A stretch of 64,000 nucleotides of DNA from Shuttleworthia sp045545575 (GTDB lineage Bacteria; Bacillota; Clostridia; Lachnospirales; Lachnospiraceae), in NCBI GenBank assembly GCA_045545575.1, contig JAZQBE010000112.1:1-64000 (forward strand), written 5' to 3'. Below are positions 23,347 through 32,804 of the stretch, piece after piece. Numbering within the stretch: position 1 is the stretch's first letter; every line of letters begins with the position of its first letter. A program made the position numbers and the translations under genes. Under the pieces are notes generated by a model that made no database searches, was not told the origin of the DNA, and saw nothing but the letters and a program-made list of their open reading frames with translations.

Positions 23347-24315
23347 ATGGTGTTTTCTCATGAGCCGGTGCTGTATCAGGAGGTCCTTGCAGGGCTTGCC
23401 ATCCGGCCCGACGGCATCTACGTCGACGGCACCTTAGGCGGTGCCGGGCACGCGTCGGGCGTGGCGGAGCGGCTTGTGACGGGACGGCTGATCGGTCTCG
23501 ATCAGGATACCGAGGCGCTGCGCGCAGCCGAACAGCGGCTGCTTCCTTATAAAGAACGTGTGACCGTGGTGCACAGCAATTACGAGCACATGATCCCTGT
23601 GGTTCATGCCCTCGGGGTTCAGAAAGTGCAGGGCATTCTTCTGGACCTCGGGGTTTCCTCCTACCAGCTCGACAACCCGGGCCGCGGCTTTTCCTACATG
23701 GATGAAGACGCACCCCTCGACATGCGGATGGATCAGACCGCCGGACAGACGGCCGCGGAGTTTTTAAACACCGCCCCGGAGGAGACGATCCGAAGCGTCC
23801 TGTGGGATTACGGAGAGGAACGGTACGCAACCGCCATCGCGATGCGGATCGTCCGCGAACGGCAGACGAAGCCGCTTGAGACGGCGGGCGAGTTAAACGA
23901 GATCGTCCGGCAGTCGATTCCGGCAAAAAAGAGAGAGAAGAATCACCATCCGTCGCGCCGGACCTTCCAGGCCGTGCGGATCGCGGTCAACCGGGAACTG
24001 TCGGTCCTCGAAGACCACATCGGCGAAATGATCGATCTTCTCGACGAAGGCGGACGCTTCTGTATCATCACCTTCCACTCGCTGGAAGACCGGATCGTCA
24101 AGAAAGCGTTCCGGACGGCACAGGATCCGTGCATCTGCCCGCCCCAGTTTCCGGTATGCACCTGCGGCCGGCGCTCAAAGGGCATTGTGATCACGAAAAA
24201 ACCGGTGCTTCCCTCCGAAGAGGAGAGAGCACGCAATCCGAGAAGCCAGAGCGCGAAGCTGCGCGTTTTCGAGCGCAGGACAGCGCCGGAAACGGTCCGG
24301 AAAATCGAATTTTAA
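23347..24315 (+). CDS. rsmH: 16S rRNA (cytosine-1402-N4)-methyltransferase
   Basis: 322 residues. SAM-binding motif YVDGTLGGAGHASG near residue 25, LDLGVSSYQLDNPGRGFSY near 98, and the family C-terminal sequence RFCIITFHSLEDRIVKKAFR near 237. It methylates C1402 of 16S rRNA at the ribosomal P site. ATG 23347, 63 bases after mraZ, in the standard dcw position. Confidence 0.96.
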   Translation: MVFSHEPVLYQEVLAGLAIRPDGIYVDGTLGGAGHASGVAERLVTGRLIGLDQDTEALRAAEQRLLPYKERVTVVHSNYEHMIPVVHALGVQKVQGILLDLGVSSYQLDNPGRGFSYMDEDAPLDMRMDQTAGQTAAEFLNTAPEETIRSVLWDYGEERYATAIAMRIVRERQTKPLETAGELNEIVRQSIPAKKREKNHHPSRRTFQAVRIAVNRELSVLEDHIGEMIDLLDEGGRFCIITFHSLEDRIVKKAFRTAQDPCICPPQFPVCTCGRRSKGIVITKKPVLPSEEERARNPRSQSAKLRVFERRTAPETVRKIEF

Positions 24316-24376
24316 GCCGCCGCCTGCCGGCTTTTCAAGAGTAACGGGCAATCAAAAAAAGGGAGAAAAACAGATT

Positions 24377-24841
24377 ATGGCACAGATGAACCGCTACTAC
24401 TATGAATATGAGGACGGCAACGCCGCACGCGTCCTTGTGCCCCAGCGGGAGCACGAGCGCCGCGTCGAAGAGGAGCGCAAGGAACGGGCGCGCCGCGAAC
24501 GCGAGCTGCAGCGCCGCCAGGCCAGCGCCCGCCGCAGTGCAAGAAGAAGCGGCGTGGCGATTCTTTGCGTGGTCGCAACGGTGTGCATGTTCCTGGTCGG
24601 CTACGTCCATCTGCGCACGTCGATCGCTTCGAGCATGCGGCATATTGCCCAGCTCCAGGAAGAGATCTCGGATCTGCGCGCCTCCAATACCGCCGCGGAA
24701 AACCGGATCAACGTCTCCACCAATCTCATGTCCATTAAGGCGATTGCCATGGAAGACCTCGGCATGGTCAGTGCCGGGTCCTCCCAGATCGTGTATTACA
24801 GCACGGATCACGTAGATTACATGACAGTGTACGGCGAGTGA
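24377..24841 (+). CDS. ftsL: FtsL-like septum-formation protein
   Basis: 154 residues: a charged cytoplasmic N-terminus rich in Arg and Glu (about 25-57), one membrane helix at about 59-79, then a coiled-coil segment of leucine/isoleucine heptads (SSMRHIAQLQEEISDLRAS) and a short conserved-type tail (IKAIAMEDLGMV). That architecture and its place between rsmH and the penicillin-binding protein identify it as FtsL, which bridges DivIB and the septal synthase complex. Sequence identity in this family is always low, so position carries much of the call. Confidence 0.8.
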   Translation: MAQMNRYYYEYEDGNAARVLVPQREHERRVEEERKERARRERELQRRQASARRSARRSGVAILCVVATVCMFLVGYVHLRTSIASSMRHIAQLQEEISDLRASNTAAENRINVSTNLMSIKAIAMEDLGMVSAGSSQIVYYSTDHVDYMTVYGE

Positions 24842-24897
24842 GTTCACAAGCACAGCCGTGTCTGTTCCGTGCGGTTCCGCAGGCATAAGGAGCGTCC

Positions 24898-26760
24898 ATG
24901 GCAAAGCGCAGACGGCGAAGAAGTATATATAAAAGAGTTCTGAAAAGAATGCAGAAAAAGCTCTGGGTAGTCTATGGCGTCTTCTGCATTCTTTCTGTTG
25001 TTTTAGTCGGGCGGCTGATGTACATCAACCGCACCAGCGGCGCCCGTTACGAAAAACAGGTTCTTTCCCAGCAGGATTACAGCAGCAGCGTCATCCCGTA
25101 CCAGCGCGGGGATATCGTGGACCGGAAGGGCACGGTTCTCGCGACCAGCATCGACACCTACAACGTCATTCTTGACTGCAAGGTCTTAAACCAGTATCCG
25201 GAAGACATCGACGCGACCGTCGCCGCGATCTGCGGATGCTTTTCGGAGATCCCCGAGGAGCAGGTCCGCAGCGCCCTTTCGGAACGCGCCGACAGTCCCT
25301 ACGTGATCCTTGTCAAGCACGTGGATTTTGCCGAAATGCAGGCCTTTACCGAGATGCAGGAAGACGAAAAAACCGCGCCGCACATCCACGGCGTCTGGTT
25401 TGAGAAGGAATACGTCCGCCAGTATCCCTACGGCGAGCTCGCGGCCTCCGTGATCGGCTTTACCGGCGGCAATACCGGCGTCATCGGTCTCGAGAACTAT
25501 TACAACGACGTGCTCAACGGCGTGAACGGCCGCTCCTACGGCTATGTCAACATGGACAGCGACATCGAAAAAACCGTGATCGACCCGGTGGACGGATACC
25601 GGATCGTATCCACCATCGACATCAACGTCGCCGCCATCGTCCATGAGGAAATCGAAAAATGGAACCGTGAGCATCTGCGGGAAGAAGGCGACGTGTTCGG
25701 CAGTGTCAACACCGCCGTCATCGTGATGAACCCGAACAACGGCGAGATTTACGCGATGGAGGATTATCCCTTCTTCGACCTGAACAAGCCGCGGGATCTG
25801 AGTGCTTTTTACAGTCCCGAGACCTTTGCCGAGATGACAAAGGACATGACGGACGAGGAGCGGTCGAAGTATCAGAGCGACTTTCTGAACGGGCTCTGGA
25901 ACAACTACACGATTTCGTCCACCTACGAGCCGGGTTCGACGGCAAAGCCCTTTACGGTCGCCGCCGGCCTGGAAACCGGCACCTTAAGCGGTGACGAGAC
26001 CTATTACTGCAACGGCGGCGAAATCGTCAGCGGCCACACGATCAAGTGTGTCAAGGTGGACGGCCACGGCCGTCTGACGGTGTCCGGATCCCTCGAGCAG
26101 TCCTGCAACGACGCCCTGATGCAGATCGCCGCGCAGGTCGGCCCGGCCAACTTCGCGAAATACCAGCGGATTTTCGGGTTCGGTCAGCGGACCGGCATTG
26201 ATCTGCCGGGCGAGGCCCAGACGGCGTCTCTGATTTACTCGGAAGAGGATCTGAGCCGCACGGCCTCCAACCTGGCGACCAATTCCTTCGGCCAGAACTT
26301 CAACGTCACCATGGTCCAGCTTGCCAGCGCGTACTGTTCACTCGTCAACGGCGGGATCCTGTATCAGCCCCACATCGTGTCGCAGATCCAGGACCGCGAA
26401 GGAAACGTGATTTCGACGGTGGCCCCGGTGGAATTAAAACGGACCATTTCCGCGGAAACGAGCATGATGGAAAGCAACTATCTGCGGGCGGTCGTGGAAA
26501 AGGGCACCGGCCGCAACGCCGCTGTCAGCGGCTATTCCATGGGCGGCAAAACCGGTACGGCGGAAATGATTCCCCGTGCGGATCAGAACTACCTGGTTTC
26601 TTACATCTGCAATGTGCCCGCGGAACACCCGGAGGTCGTGATCTACTGCGTCATCGACCGGCCGAACGCGGACGACCAGGCCCAGAGCCGGTTCGCGGTC
26701 GATCTTGCCAGAAACATTGCCGAGCGGATTCTGCCGTATTTAAACGTTACGGCCCGATAG
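24898..26760 (+). CDS. Class B penicillin-binding protein (FtsI/SpoVD type transpeptidase)
   Basis: 620 residues. A basic N-terminus and single membrane anchor (about 22-42) are followed by the dimerisation domain (RGDIVDRKGTVLATS near 62) and the transpeptidase domain. The active-site motifs are STAK with Ser347 and Lys350, SCN at 402-404, and KTG starting at Lys551. It crosslinks septal peptidoglycan. There is no PASTA domain at the C-terminus, unlike many SpoVD/PBP2X proteins. It sits in the division cluster and is followed 10 bases later by mraY. Whether it serves vegetative septation, sporulation or both cannot be told. Confidence 0.92.
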   Translation: MAKRRRRRSIYKRVLKRMQKKLWVVYGVFCILSVVLVGRLMYINRTSGARYEKQVLSQQDYSSSVIPYQRGDIVDRKGTVLATSIDTYNVILDCKVLNQYPEDIDATVAAICGCFSEIPEEQVRSALSERADSPYVILVKHVDFAEMQAFTEMQEDEKTAPHIHGVWFEKEYVRQYPYGELAASVIGFTGGNTGVIGLENYYNDVLNGVNGRSYGYVNMDSDIEKTVIDPVDGYRIVSTIDINVAAIVHEEIEKWNREHLREEGDVFGSVNTAVIVMNPNNGEIYAMEDYPFFDLNKPRDLSAFYSPETFAEMTKDMTDEERSKYQSDFLNGLWNNYTISSTYEPGSTAKPFTVAAGLETGTLSGDETYYCNGGEIVSGHTIKCVKVDGHGRLTVSGSLEQSCNDALMQIAAQVGPANFAKYQRIFGFGQRTGIDLPGEAQTASLIYSEEDLSRTASNLATNSFGQNFNVTMVQLASAYCSLVNGGILYQPHIVSQIQDREGNVISTVAPVELKRTISAETSMMESNYLRAVVEKGTGRNAAVSGYSMGGKTGTAEMIPRADQNYLVSYICNVPAEHPEVVIYCVIDRPNADDQAQSRFAVDLARNIAERILPYLNVTAR

Positions 26761-26770
26761 GAGGAGCAGC

Positions 26771-27721
26771 ATGTTTGGAAACGTATTTTTGCCGGTCTGC
26801 ATCGCCTTTGCCGTCACGGCCCTGGCCGGCCCCCTCGTCATCCCGGTGCTGCGGCGGCAGAAGATCGGGAATACGGAACGGGAAGAACTGGCGTCCCACC
26901 AGGTCAAAAACGGAACGCCGTCCATGGGCGGCATTCTGATCCTTGCCGGATTTCTGGCCGGCAGCGTCTTTTTCCTGCGGCAGGATGCCCGGATCCTTTC
27001 AGTGATCGTCCTGACCCTCGGCTTCGGCTTGATCGGACTTTTGGACGACGCCATCAAGGCGCATCTGCACCGTTCGGACGGACTGATCGCCTGGCAGAAG
27101 CTGCTGCTGGAGATTCTGGTAACACTGGCATTTGCCCTGATGATTTACCGGGATCCGTCATCGATGACACTGCGGATTCCCTTTGCGCCCCATCTGCTGC
27201 TGGATCCGGGGGTGCTCGGCCTTCCGCTGCTGTTCTTTGTCGTTCTCGGAACGGTCAACGGCGTGAACTTTACGGACGGTCTGGACGGCCTGGCTTCTTC
27301 CGTCACGGCCGTCGTTGCCGCGTTCTTCATCGCGGTGTGCATCAAAGAACAGACCGGTGCGACGCCGGCGGCCTCGGCGATGCTCGGGGCGCTGTGCGGC
27401 TACCTGCTGTACAACGTTCATCCGGCCAGCATTTTCATGGGGGACACCGGATCCCTCGCCCTCGGCGGATTTGTGGCGGCGATGGCATACATTCTCCACA
27501 TGCCGCTGTTTCTTCTGATCATCGGCGCCGTCTATGTCGTGGAGGTGCTCTCGGTGATCCTGCAGGTGGGCTATTTTAAAATGACACACGGCAAGCGGAT
27601 CTTCCGCATGGCGCCGATTCACCATCACTTCGAACTGGGCGGATGGTCGGAGACGCGCGTGGTTGCCGTTTTTACCATTGTCACCGTGCTGCTTTGTCTG
27701 CTTGCGCTGTGCGCGGTCTGA
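26771..27721 (+). CDS. mraY: Phospho-N-acetylmuramoyl-pentapeptide-transferase
   Basis: 316 residues, about ten membrane helices. Makes lipid I from UDP-MurNAc-pentapeptide and undecaprenyl phosphate. Motifs: KNGTPSMGGI near residue 43, LIGLLDDAIK near 86, NGVNFTDGLDGLASS near 165, MGDTGSLALGG near 223 and the PIHHHFELGGWSE signature near 282. ATG 26771 follows GGAGGAGC. Tightly packed with the neighbouring genes. Confidence 0.96.
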   Translation: MFGNVFLPVCIAFAVTALAGPLVIPVLRRQKIGNTEREELASHQVKNGTPSMGGILILAGFLAGSVFFLRQDARILSVIVLTLGFGLIGLLDDAIKAHLHRSDGLIAWQKLLLEILVTLAFALMIYRDPSSMTLRIPFAPHLLLDPGVLGLPLLFFVVLGTVNGVNFTDGLDGLASSVTAVVAAFFIAVCIKEQTGATPAASAMLGALCGYLLYNVHPASIFMGDTGSLALGGFVAAMAYILHMPLFLLIIGAVYVVEVLSVILQVGYFKMTHGKRIFRMAPIHHHFELGGWSETRVVAVFTIVTVLLCLLALCAV

Positions 27722-27739
27722 CCGGGAAGGAGGGATGTG

Positions 27740-29128
27740 ATGGATGCGAAAGATACGGTTCTGGTCATCGGCACCGGAAAGAGCGGCATTGCGGCAGCAG
27801 AGTGTCTGCTGGCCCACGGGAAGGACGTCATCCTTTTTGACGGAAACCGCAATCTGGACATTCCCCGTCTGGTCACGGCGCATCCGGTCATTTCGGAGCT
27901 GGCGCTGTTTGTCGGCGATCTCCCGGAAAACCTGTACGATTCCTTCGACACCGTCGTGCCGAGTCCCGGCGTGCCGATGGATCACCCGCTGATCCGAGCG
28001 TGCGCGCGGATGGGCAAATACATCATCGGCGAGATCGAGCTGGCCTTCCAGTACGGGAAGGGACGGGTCTGCGCCATTACGGGCACGAACGGAAAGACGA
28101 CGACGACCGCCCTGACCGGCGTGCTGCTCGCGGAGCAGTACAAGGACGTCCGCGTGGTGGGCAACATCGGCGATCCCTACACGGCGGCGCTGTCGGGCAT
28201 GACCGACGAAACCTGCACCGTCGCGGAGGTTTCGTCCTTCCAGCTCGAATCGATCGACACCTTCCGCCCGGCGGTGTCGGCCATTTTAAACATCACGCCG
28301 GATCACCTGGACCGGCATCACACCATGGAAGCCTACATCGCGGCAAAAGAAGCGGTGGCGGCAAACCAGACGGAAAACGACGTCTGCGTACTCAACGCCG
28401 AGGATCCGGTGCTTCGCCGTTTCGGAAACAAAGAGGAGCCCTACCCCTGCAACGCCCGCGTGGTCTGGTTTTCGTCGGCGCGAAAACTGGAAAACGGTTA
28501 TTATTATGACCGCGAAACCCGGACGATTTACGCGGCGGAGGACGGCGTGTCCGAACCGGTCATCCGGGCCGACGAGCTGCGGATTTTAGGCCTGCACAAC
28601 ATGGAAAACGCCATGGCCGCGATCGCGGCGGCGTCCGCGATGGGCGTCGGCATGGAGGCCATCCGCCGCGGATTAAAGAAGTTCAACGCCGTCGAGCATC
28701 GGATCGAGTTTGTCGCCGAAATCAACGGCGTCAAATGCTACAACGATTCCAAAGGCACCAATCCCGACGCGGCGATCAAGGCTATCTGCGCGATGGAGGG
28801 ACCCACCGTCCTGATCGGCGGCGGCTACGACAAGCATTCGGAATACGACGAGTGGACGGCCTGTTTTTCCGGGAGGGTGAAAAAACTGCTTCTGATTGGC
28901 GCAACCGCGCAGAAAATCGCGGAATCGGCGAGGAAAAACGGATTTGAAGACATCGAATTCTGCGCGACTCTCGAAGAAGCGGTGGACCGCGCGATGCAGA
29001 TCGCCGGAAGCGGAGACGCGATTCTTCTTTCCCCGGCCTGCGCGAGCTGGGACATGTTCCCGAATTACGAGGAGCGCGGGCGTCTGTTTAAAGAGTACGT
29101 AAGGAAGTATGAACATGGCAACAGCTAA
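27740..29128 (+). CDS. murD: UDP-N-acetylmuramoylalanine--D-glutamate ligase
   Basis: 462 residues, adds D-Glu to UDP-MurNAc-L-Ala. N-terminal Rossmann-like segment VLVIGTGKSGIAAAE, ATP-binding GTNGKTTTTAL near residue 115, Mur ligase centre ITPDHLDRHHTMEAY near 190 and a C-terminal domain with NDSKGTNPDAA near 335. I prefer ATG 27740, five bases after AAGGAGGG, over the in-frame GTG at 27737, which is too close. The gene overlaps ftsW by 20 bases. murE, murF and murG are not in the window. Confidence 0.95.
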   Translation: MDAKDTVLVIGTGKSGIAAAECLLAHGKDVILFDGNRNLDIPRLVTAHPVISELALFVGDLPENLYDSFDTVVPSPGVPMDHPLIRACARMGKYIIGEIELAFQYGKGRVCAITGTNGKTTTTALTGVLLAEQYKDVRVVGNIGDPYTAALSGMTDETCTVAEVSSFQLESIDTFRPAVSAILNITPDHLDRHHTMEAYIAAKEAVAANQTENDVCVLNAEDPVLRRFGNKEEPYPCNARVVWFSSARKLENGYYYDRETRTIYAAEDGVSEPVIRADELRILGLHNMENAMAAIAAASAMGVGMEAIRRGLKKFNAVEHRIEFVAEINGVKCYNDSKGTNPDAAIKAICAMEGPTVLIGGGYDKHSEYDEWTACFSGRVKKLLLIGATAQKIAESARKNGFEDIEFCATLEEAVDRAMQIAGSGDAILLSPACASWDMFPNYEERGRLFKEYVRKYEHGNS

Positions 29129-30341
29129 CCAGGCCCGGCAGAACCGGATGCGCATGCAGGCGCGGCAGAGGGCGCGGACACCCGGGGACGGCAGCCGTAT
29201 GCCGCGGACGGAGCGGCCGCGGGAGCGGGAACTGCCGAAGGTCCGAAATTATATTGACTATACACTTTTGCTGCTGATTCTGCTGCTGCTGGCCTTCGGT
29301 TTTGTCATGCTGTATTCGGCAAGCTCGTATGTTTCGAACCTGAAATTCGGCGATTCGTTCTATTACCTGAAACGCCAGATGTTCGCGGCCGCCCTCGGCT
29401 TTGCCGGCATGTTTTTCATGGCGCAGGTGCCCTACAAGATCTGGAAGCCCCTGTCGCCGTACATTTACGCCGGCGCTGTCGTTCTGAGCGTCCTGGTCTT
29501 CGCCATCGGACAGGGTCACAAGGGCTCCGTGCGCTGGATCCAGATCGGCCCCGTGAACTTTCAGCCTTCGGAACTGTCGAAAATCGCCGTGATCATCTTT
29601 GTCGCATCGGTGATCAGCAGCGGCGCGAAGGGCCTTCGAAATTTCAAAAGCGTCCTGACGGTTCTGTTCTGGACGCTGCCGATCGTCATCGCGGTGGCCC
29701 TCGCGAACCTGAGCACGGCCATCATCATCGCCGGCATTGCCGTCGTCATGCTGTTCGTCGCCCATCCGAAAATCTGGAATTTCGTGGGCCTCGGCCTGAT
29801 CGGCGCGGCGGGCATCGCCCTTTACATCCTTGTCGGCGGCGGATACCGCGCGGAACGCATCGAGACCTGGCTTCATCCGACCTATAAAAACGGGTACCAG
29901 ACGATCCAGGGCCTCTACGCGATCGGTTCCGGCGGCCTGTTCGGCAAGGGGCTCGGCGAAAGCTTGCAGAAGGGATTCGTCCCGGAAGCCCACAACGACA
30001 TGATTTTTTCCATCATCTGCGAGGAGCTCGGCATCTTCGGCGCCCTTTGTCTGATCCTGCTGTTTCTGGTACTGATCTGGCGGCTCGTGATGATTGCCGT
30101 GCACTGCAAGGATATGTTCGGTTCGTTTCTGGTGATCGGCATCCTGGCGCACATCTCGCTGCAGTTTCTTCTGAACATTGCCGTCGTGACAAATACGATT
30201 CCGAACACCGGCGTCACGCTGCCCTTTGTCAGCTACGGAAGCACTGCGCTTCTCGTGACGCTGACGGAGATGGGCATCGCGCTGTCCGTGTCGAAAAACA
30301 CCTTCAGCGCGCTGGACGGCATTGACGGGGACGAGGTATGA
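29109..30341 (+). CDS. ftsW: FtsW/RodA-family lipid II polymerase (SEDS)
   Basis: 410 residues with about ten membrane spans after a basic, disordered-looking N-terminus (about 1-45, rich in Arg/Gln). SEDS landmarks: VMLYSASSY near residue 70, RWIQIGPVNFQPSELSKIA near 140 with the polymerase-type region, EAHNDMIFSIICEELG near 295, and PNTGVTLPFVSYGSTALL near 365. It polymerises glycan strands at the septum with its partner class B PBP. The start at ATG 29109 lies within the end of murD and has AAGGAAG upstream. Confidence 0.94.
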   Translation: MNMATANQARQNRMRMQARQRARTPGDGSRMPRTERPRERELPKVRNYIDYTLLLLILLLLAFGFVMLYSASSYVSNLKFGDSFYYLKRQMFAAALGFAGMFFMAQVPYKIWKPLSPYIYAGAVVLSVLVFAIGQGHKGSVRWIQIGPVNFQPSELSKIAVIIFVASVISSGAKGLRNFKSVLTVLFWTLPIVIAVALANLSTAIIIAGIAVVMLFVAHPKIWNFVGLGLIGAAGIALYILVGGGYRAERIETWLHPTYKNGYQTIQGLYAIGSGGLFGKGLGESLQKGFVPEAHNDMIFSIICEELGIFGALCLILLFLVLIWRLVMIAVHCKDMFGSFLVIGILAHISLQFLLNIAVVTNTIPNTGVTLPFVSYGSTALLVTLTEMGIALSVSKNTFSALDGIDGDEV

Positions 30342-30420
30342 AAAAGATGAAAAAAACGGGAGTACATGGCGCAGCTTCGGCGTTTCGGCCGCCGTGCGCC
30401 CGGCCCGGGAGGGCATGCCT

Positions 30421-31374
30421 ATGACAGAAAAGAAACCGGCCGGCCGTCTGCGCCGGTTGCGTCTGGCGTTCAATATCGTCCTCGGCATCATTCTGTCCCT
30501 GGCCGCGGCGGCGGCGGGCGTCATGCTTCTGTGCGGGATCGACACCGTGCAGCTGACCGGCACCGAAAAATACACGGCCGAAGAAATCCGGGCCTACGTT
30601 CTGAATGATCCGAACGCGGGAGACAACACGGTCCTGGCCTGGGCATACAGCCGCATGCATCCGCGGGACGACATTCCGTTTCTGGAAAGCGTGACGGTGC
30701 AGATCACCGGGATGAATTCGCTCCTGTTTCGGGCGAAGGAAAAGACGTACGCCGGATATTTCGGCATGGCGGACGGCCGGATGATCGCCTATTTCAACGA
30801 AAACGGAATCGTCACGGACGTGTCCGAACGTTTCTATCCCCAGGGACTGCGCCTGGAAGGCGCTGTGTGCGAAACCCGGACCATCGGGATCGGGGATCCG
30901 CTTCCCCTGGACGACGGCGACCGGAAGAGCGTCGTGCGTCTGCTCGAGAATCTGCGGGATTTAAAGATTCCGGCAGCGGCCATGAAGGTCTCGGAGAACG
31001 GGGAACTGGTGCTTTACGTACAGGAAACGCTCCACGTCAGCCTCGGCACCCGGATGAACCTTGAGCAGAAAATCGCCCGTCTTCCGCAGATTCTGACGAA
31101 GCTGAGGGAACGAAACGGCGCGGACGTCCGCGGAATCCTGCACATGGAAACCTGGACGCCGGAGAGCACGGATATCATCTTCGAGGAAGGCGATCCGGCC
31201 GAGCTGGCCAGGCTGGCTGCCGAACGGGCGGCGGCGGAAATCGATCCGAACCGGCCGCCGGAGGTTTCGGAAGAAGACGGCGCGGAAGGCGAAGAAGAGG
31301 AAAATGCAGACACATCCGCGGATGAGGACGAATCCGGGGGATCCCCGGAGGGAACTGCGGCAGACGACGGATAA
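30421..31374 (+). CDS. divIB: Cell division protein DivIB/FtsQ
   Basis: 317 residues. Short basic cytoplasmic segment, one membrane helix (about 15-38), then an extracytoplasmic POTRA-like domain starting IDTVQLTGTEKYTAEEIRAYV near 41 and a beta domain to about 255. The last 60 residues are an acidic, probably disordered tail (EEEENADTSADEDESGG). It scaffolds the FtsL-PBP-FtsW complex. The start at ATG 30421 has GGGAGGG seven bases upstream; longer in-frame starts lie inside ftsW and lack a good site. Confidence 0.85.
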   Translation: MTEKKPAGRLRRLRLAFNIVLGIILSLAAAAAGVMLLCGIDTVQLTGTEKYTAEEIRAYVLNDPNAGDNTVLAWAYSRMHPRDDIPFLESVTVQITGMNSLLFRAKEKTYAGYFGMADGRMIAYFNENGIVTDVSERFYPQGLRLEGAVCETRTIGIGDPLPLDDGDRKSVVRLLENLRDLKIPAAAMKVSENGELVLYVQETLHVSLGTRMNLEQKIARLPQILTKLRERNGADVRGILHMETWTPESTDIIFEEGDPAELARLAAERAAAEIDPNRPPEVSEEDGAEGEEEENADTSADEDESGGSPEGTAADDG

Positions 31375-31413
31375 ATTGTTACAAAATTTTTACAAAAAAA
31401 CAGAAGAAACCCC

Positions 31414-31442
31414 TTGTCCAACGCAAAAAAAAACGGTATTAT
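31414..31442 (+). promoter_or_regulatory. Promoter for ftsZ
   Basis: TTGTCC at 31414-31419, a 17-base A-rich spacer, TATTAT at 31437-31442. It lies in the 150-base gap between divIB and ftsZ and is preceded by A/T-rich runs. A small CCCC-TTC-GGGG hairpin (about 31488-31500) lies in the leader. ftsZ can therefore be expressed separately from the long dcw operon. Confidence 0.65.
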
Positions 31443-31524
31443 AGCAATGTGTATGGAAAAATCCGGCACATTCATAAGGATTGAATGTCCCCCTTCGGGG
31501 CTAGAGAATACAGGAGGAACAGCT

Positions 31525-32685
31525 GTGTTAGAGATTACAACCCAGGAAGAACAGATGGGCGCAAAGATTATCGTCATCGGTGTCGGCGGCGCCGGCAACA
31601 ATGCGGTGAACCGCATGATCGACGAAAACATCGGCGGCGTCGAATTCATCGGCGTCAATTCCGATATCCAGGCTCTGCAGATGTGCAAAGCGCCGACGTT
31701 AATCCAGATCGGCGACAAGCTGACGAAGGGCCTTGGCTGCGGCGCGGTTCCGGAAGTCGGCGAGAAGGCTGCGGAAGAGAACTCGGATGAGCTTGCGGCG
31801 GCCATGAAGGGCGCGGACATGGTGTTCGTGACCTGCGGCATGGGCGGCGGCACAGGTACCGGCGCTGCGCCGATCATCGCGAAGCTCGCGAAGGATCAGG
31901 GCATCCTGACCGTCGGCGTCGTGACGAAGCCGTTCCGTTTTGAAGCGAAAACCCGTATGGTCAACGCCCTTTCCGGCATTGAAAACCTTCAGGCGAACGT
32001 CGATACCCTGATCGTCATCCCGAACGACAAGCTGCTTGAGATCGTCGACCGCCGCACCTCCATGCCGGAGGCGTTCAAGAAGGCCGACGAGATCCTTCAG
32101 CAGGCTGTGCAGGGAATCACGGACCTGATCAATCTTCCGGCCCTGATCAACCTTGACTTCGCCGACGTCCAGACGGTTATGAAGGACAAAGGCCTTGCCC
32201 ACATCGGCATCGGCCAGGCGAAGGGCGAAGAGAAGGCCATCGAAGCCGTCCAGCTCGCTGTGGACAGCCCGCTGCTTGAGACGACCATCCGCGGCGCAAG
32301 CCACGTGATCGTCAACATCTCCGGCGACATCTCCCTGATCGACGCCAACGACGCCGTCAGCTACATCCAGGATCTGACCGGCGAAGCGACCAACATCATC
32401 TTCGGTGCCCGTTATGACGAGACCATGGAGGATGAGGCCGTCATCACCGTGATCGCCACCGGCCTTGCGGACGACGGCAGCGGCGCTTATGACGCGAAGC
32501 CGCGGATCAATGTCCCGCCGGTATTCAACAACATCCGTCCTTCCGCGCAGGCGGCGGCAGAGCGCAAGGCCCAGGAAGGGGCTTCCGCGCCGTCCTTCAG
32601 CGGCATTCAGCGTCCGGCGGCTCCGACGAGCACCGTACGTCAGCAGGACATCAAAATCCCGGATTTCTTAAAGAATAACCGCTAA
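31525..32685 (+). CDS. ftsZ: Cell division protein FtsZ
   Basis: 386 residues, tubulin-like GTPase that forms the Z ring. GVGGAGNNAVNRM near residue 20, the GTP-binding GGGTGTGAAP at 107-116, and the T7 loop NLDFADVQTVM near 206. A variable linker (about 325-370) ends in the conserved C-terminal peptide DIKIPDFLKNNR, which binds FtsA/SepF-type partners. GTG start at 31525 with AGGAGG; an in-frame TTG further upstream coincides with the -35 box and is rejected. ftsA and sepF are not adjacent. Confidence 0.96.
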   Translation: MLEITTQEEQMGAKIIVIGVGGAGNNAVNRMIDENIGGVEFIGVNSDIQALQMCKAPTLIQIGDKLTKGLGCGAVPEVGEKAAEENSDELAAAMKGADMVFVTCGMGGGTGTGAAPIIAKLAKDQGILTVGVVTKPFRFEAKTRMVNALSGIENLQANVDTLIVIPNDKLLEIVDRRTSMPEAFKKADEILQQAVQGITDLINLPALINLDFADVQTVMKDKGLAHIGIGQAKGEEKAIEAVQLAVDSPLLETTIRGASHVIVNISGDISLIDANDAVSYIQDLTGEATNIIFGARYDETMEDEAVITVIATGLADDGSGAYDAKPRINVPPVFNNIRPSAQAAAERKAQEGASAPSFSGIQRPAAPTSTVRQQDIKIPDFLKNNR

Positions 32686-32709
32686 TCATCCGTTAAAAAA
32701 ACAATTGCT

Positions 32710-32738
32710 CAGATCCGGCAGGGAACCTGCCGGGTCTG
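32710..32738 (+). terminator. Terminator after ftsZ
   Basis: A 13-bp stem with one G-U pair (32710-32722 with 32726-32738) and a very short loop, then AATTTGTTG. The T-run is imperfect. A second perfect 10-bp hairpin (32758-32767 with 32772-32781) lies in the leader of the following amidase gene and could be a regulatory stem-loop. Confidence 0.6.
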
Positions 32739-32804
32739 AATTTGTTGTACTTTGAAACGGAATCCGGGATACCGGATTCCGCAGCGGACATCAGGAAAAA
32801 GAAT

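Noticed and set aside
31414..31524. N-terminal extension of FtsZ starting at TTG 31414
   Set aside because: The TTG is the -35 box of the ftsZ promoter. The GTG at 31525 has AGGAGG and gives the normal N-terminus.
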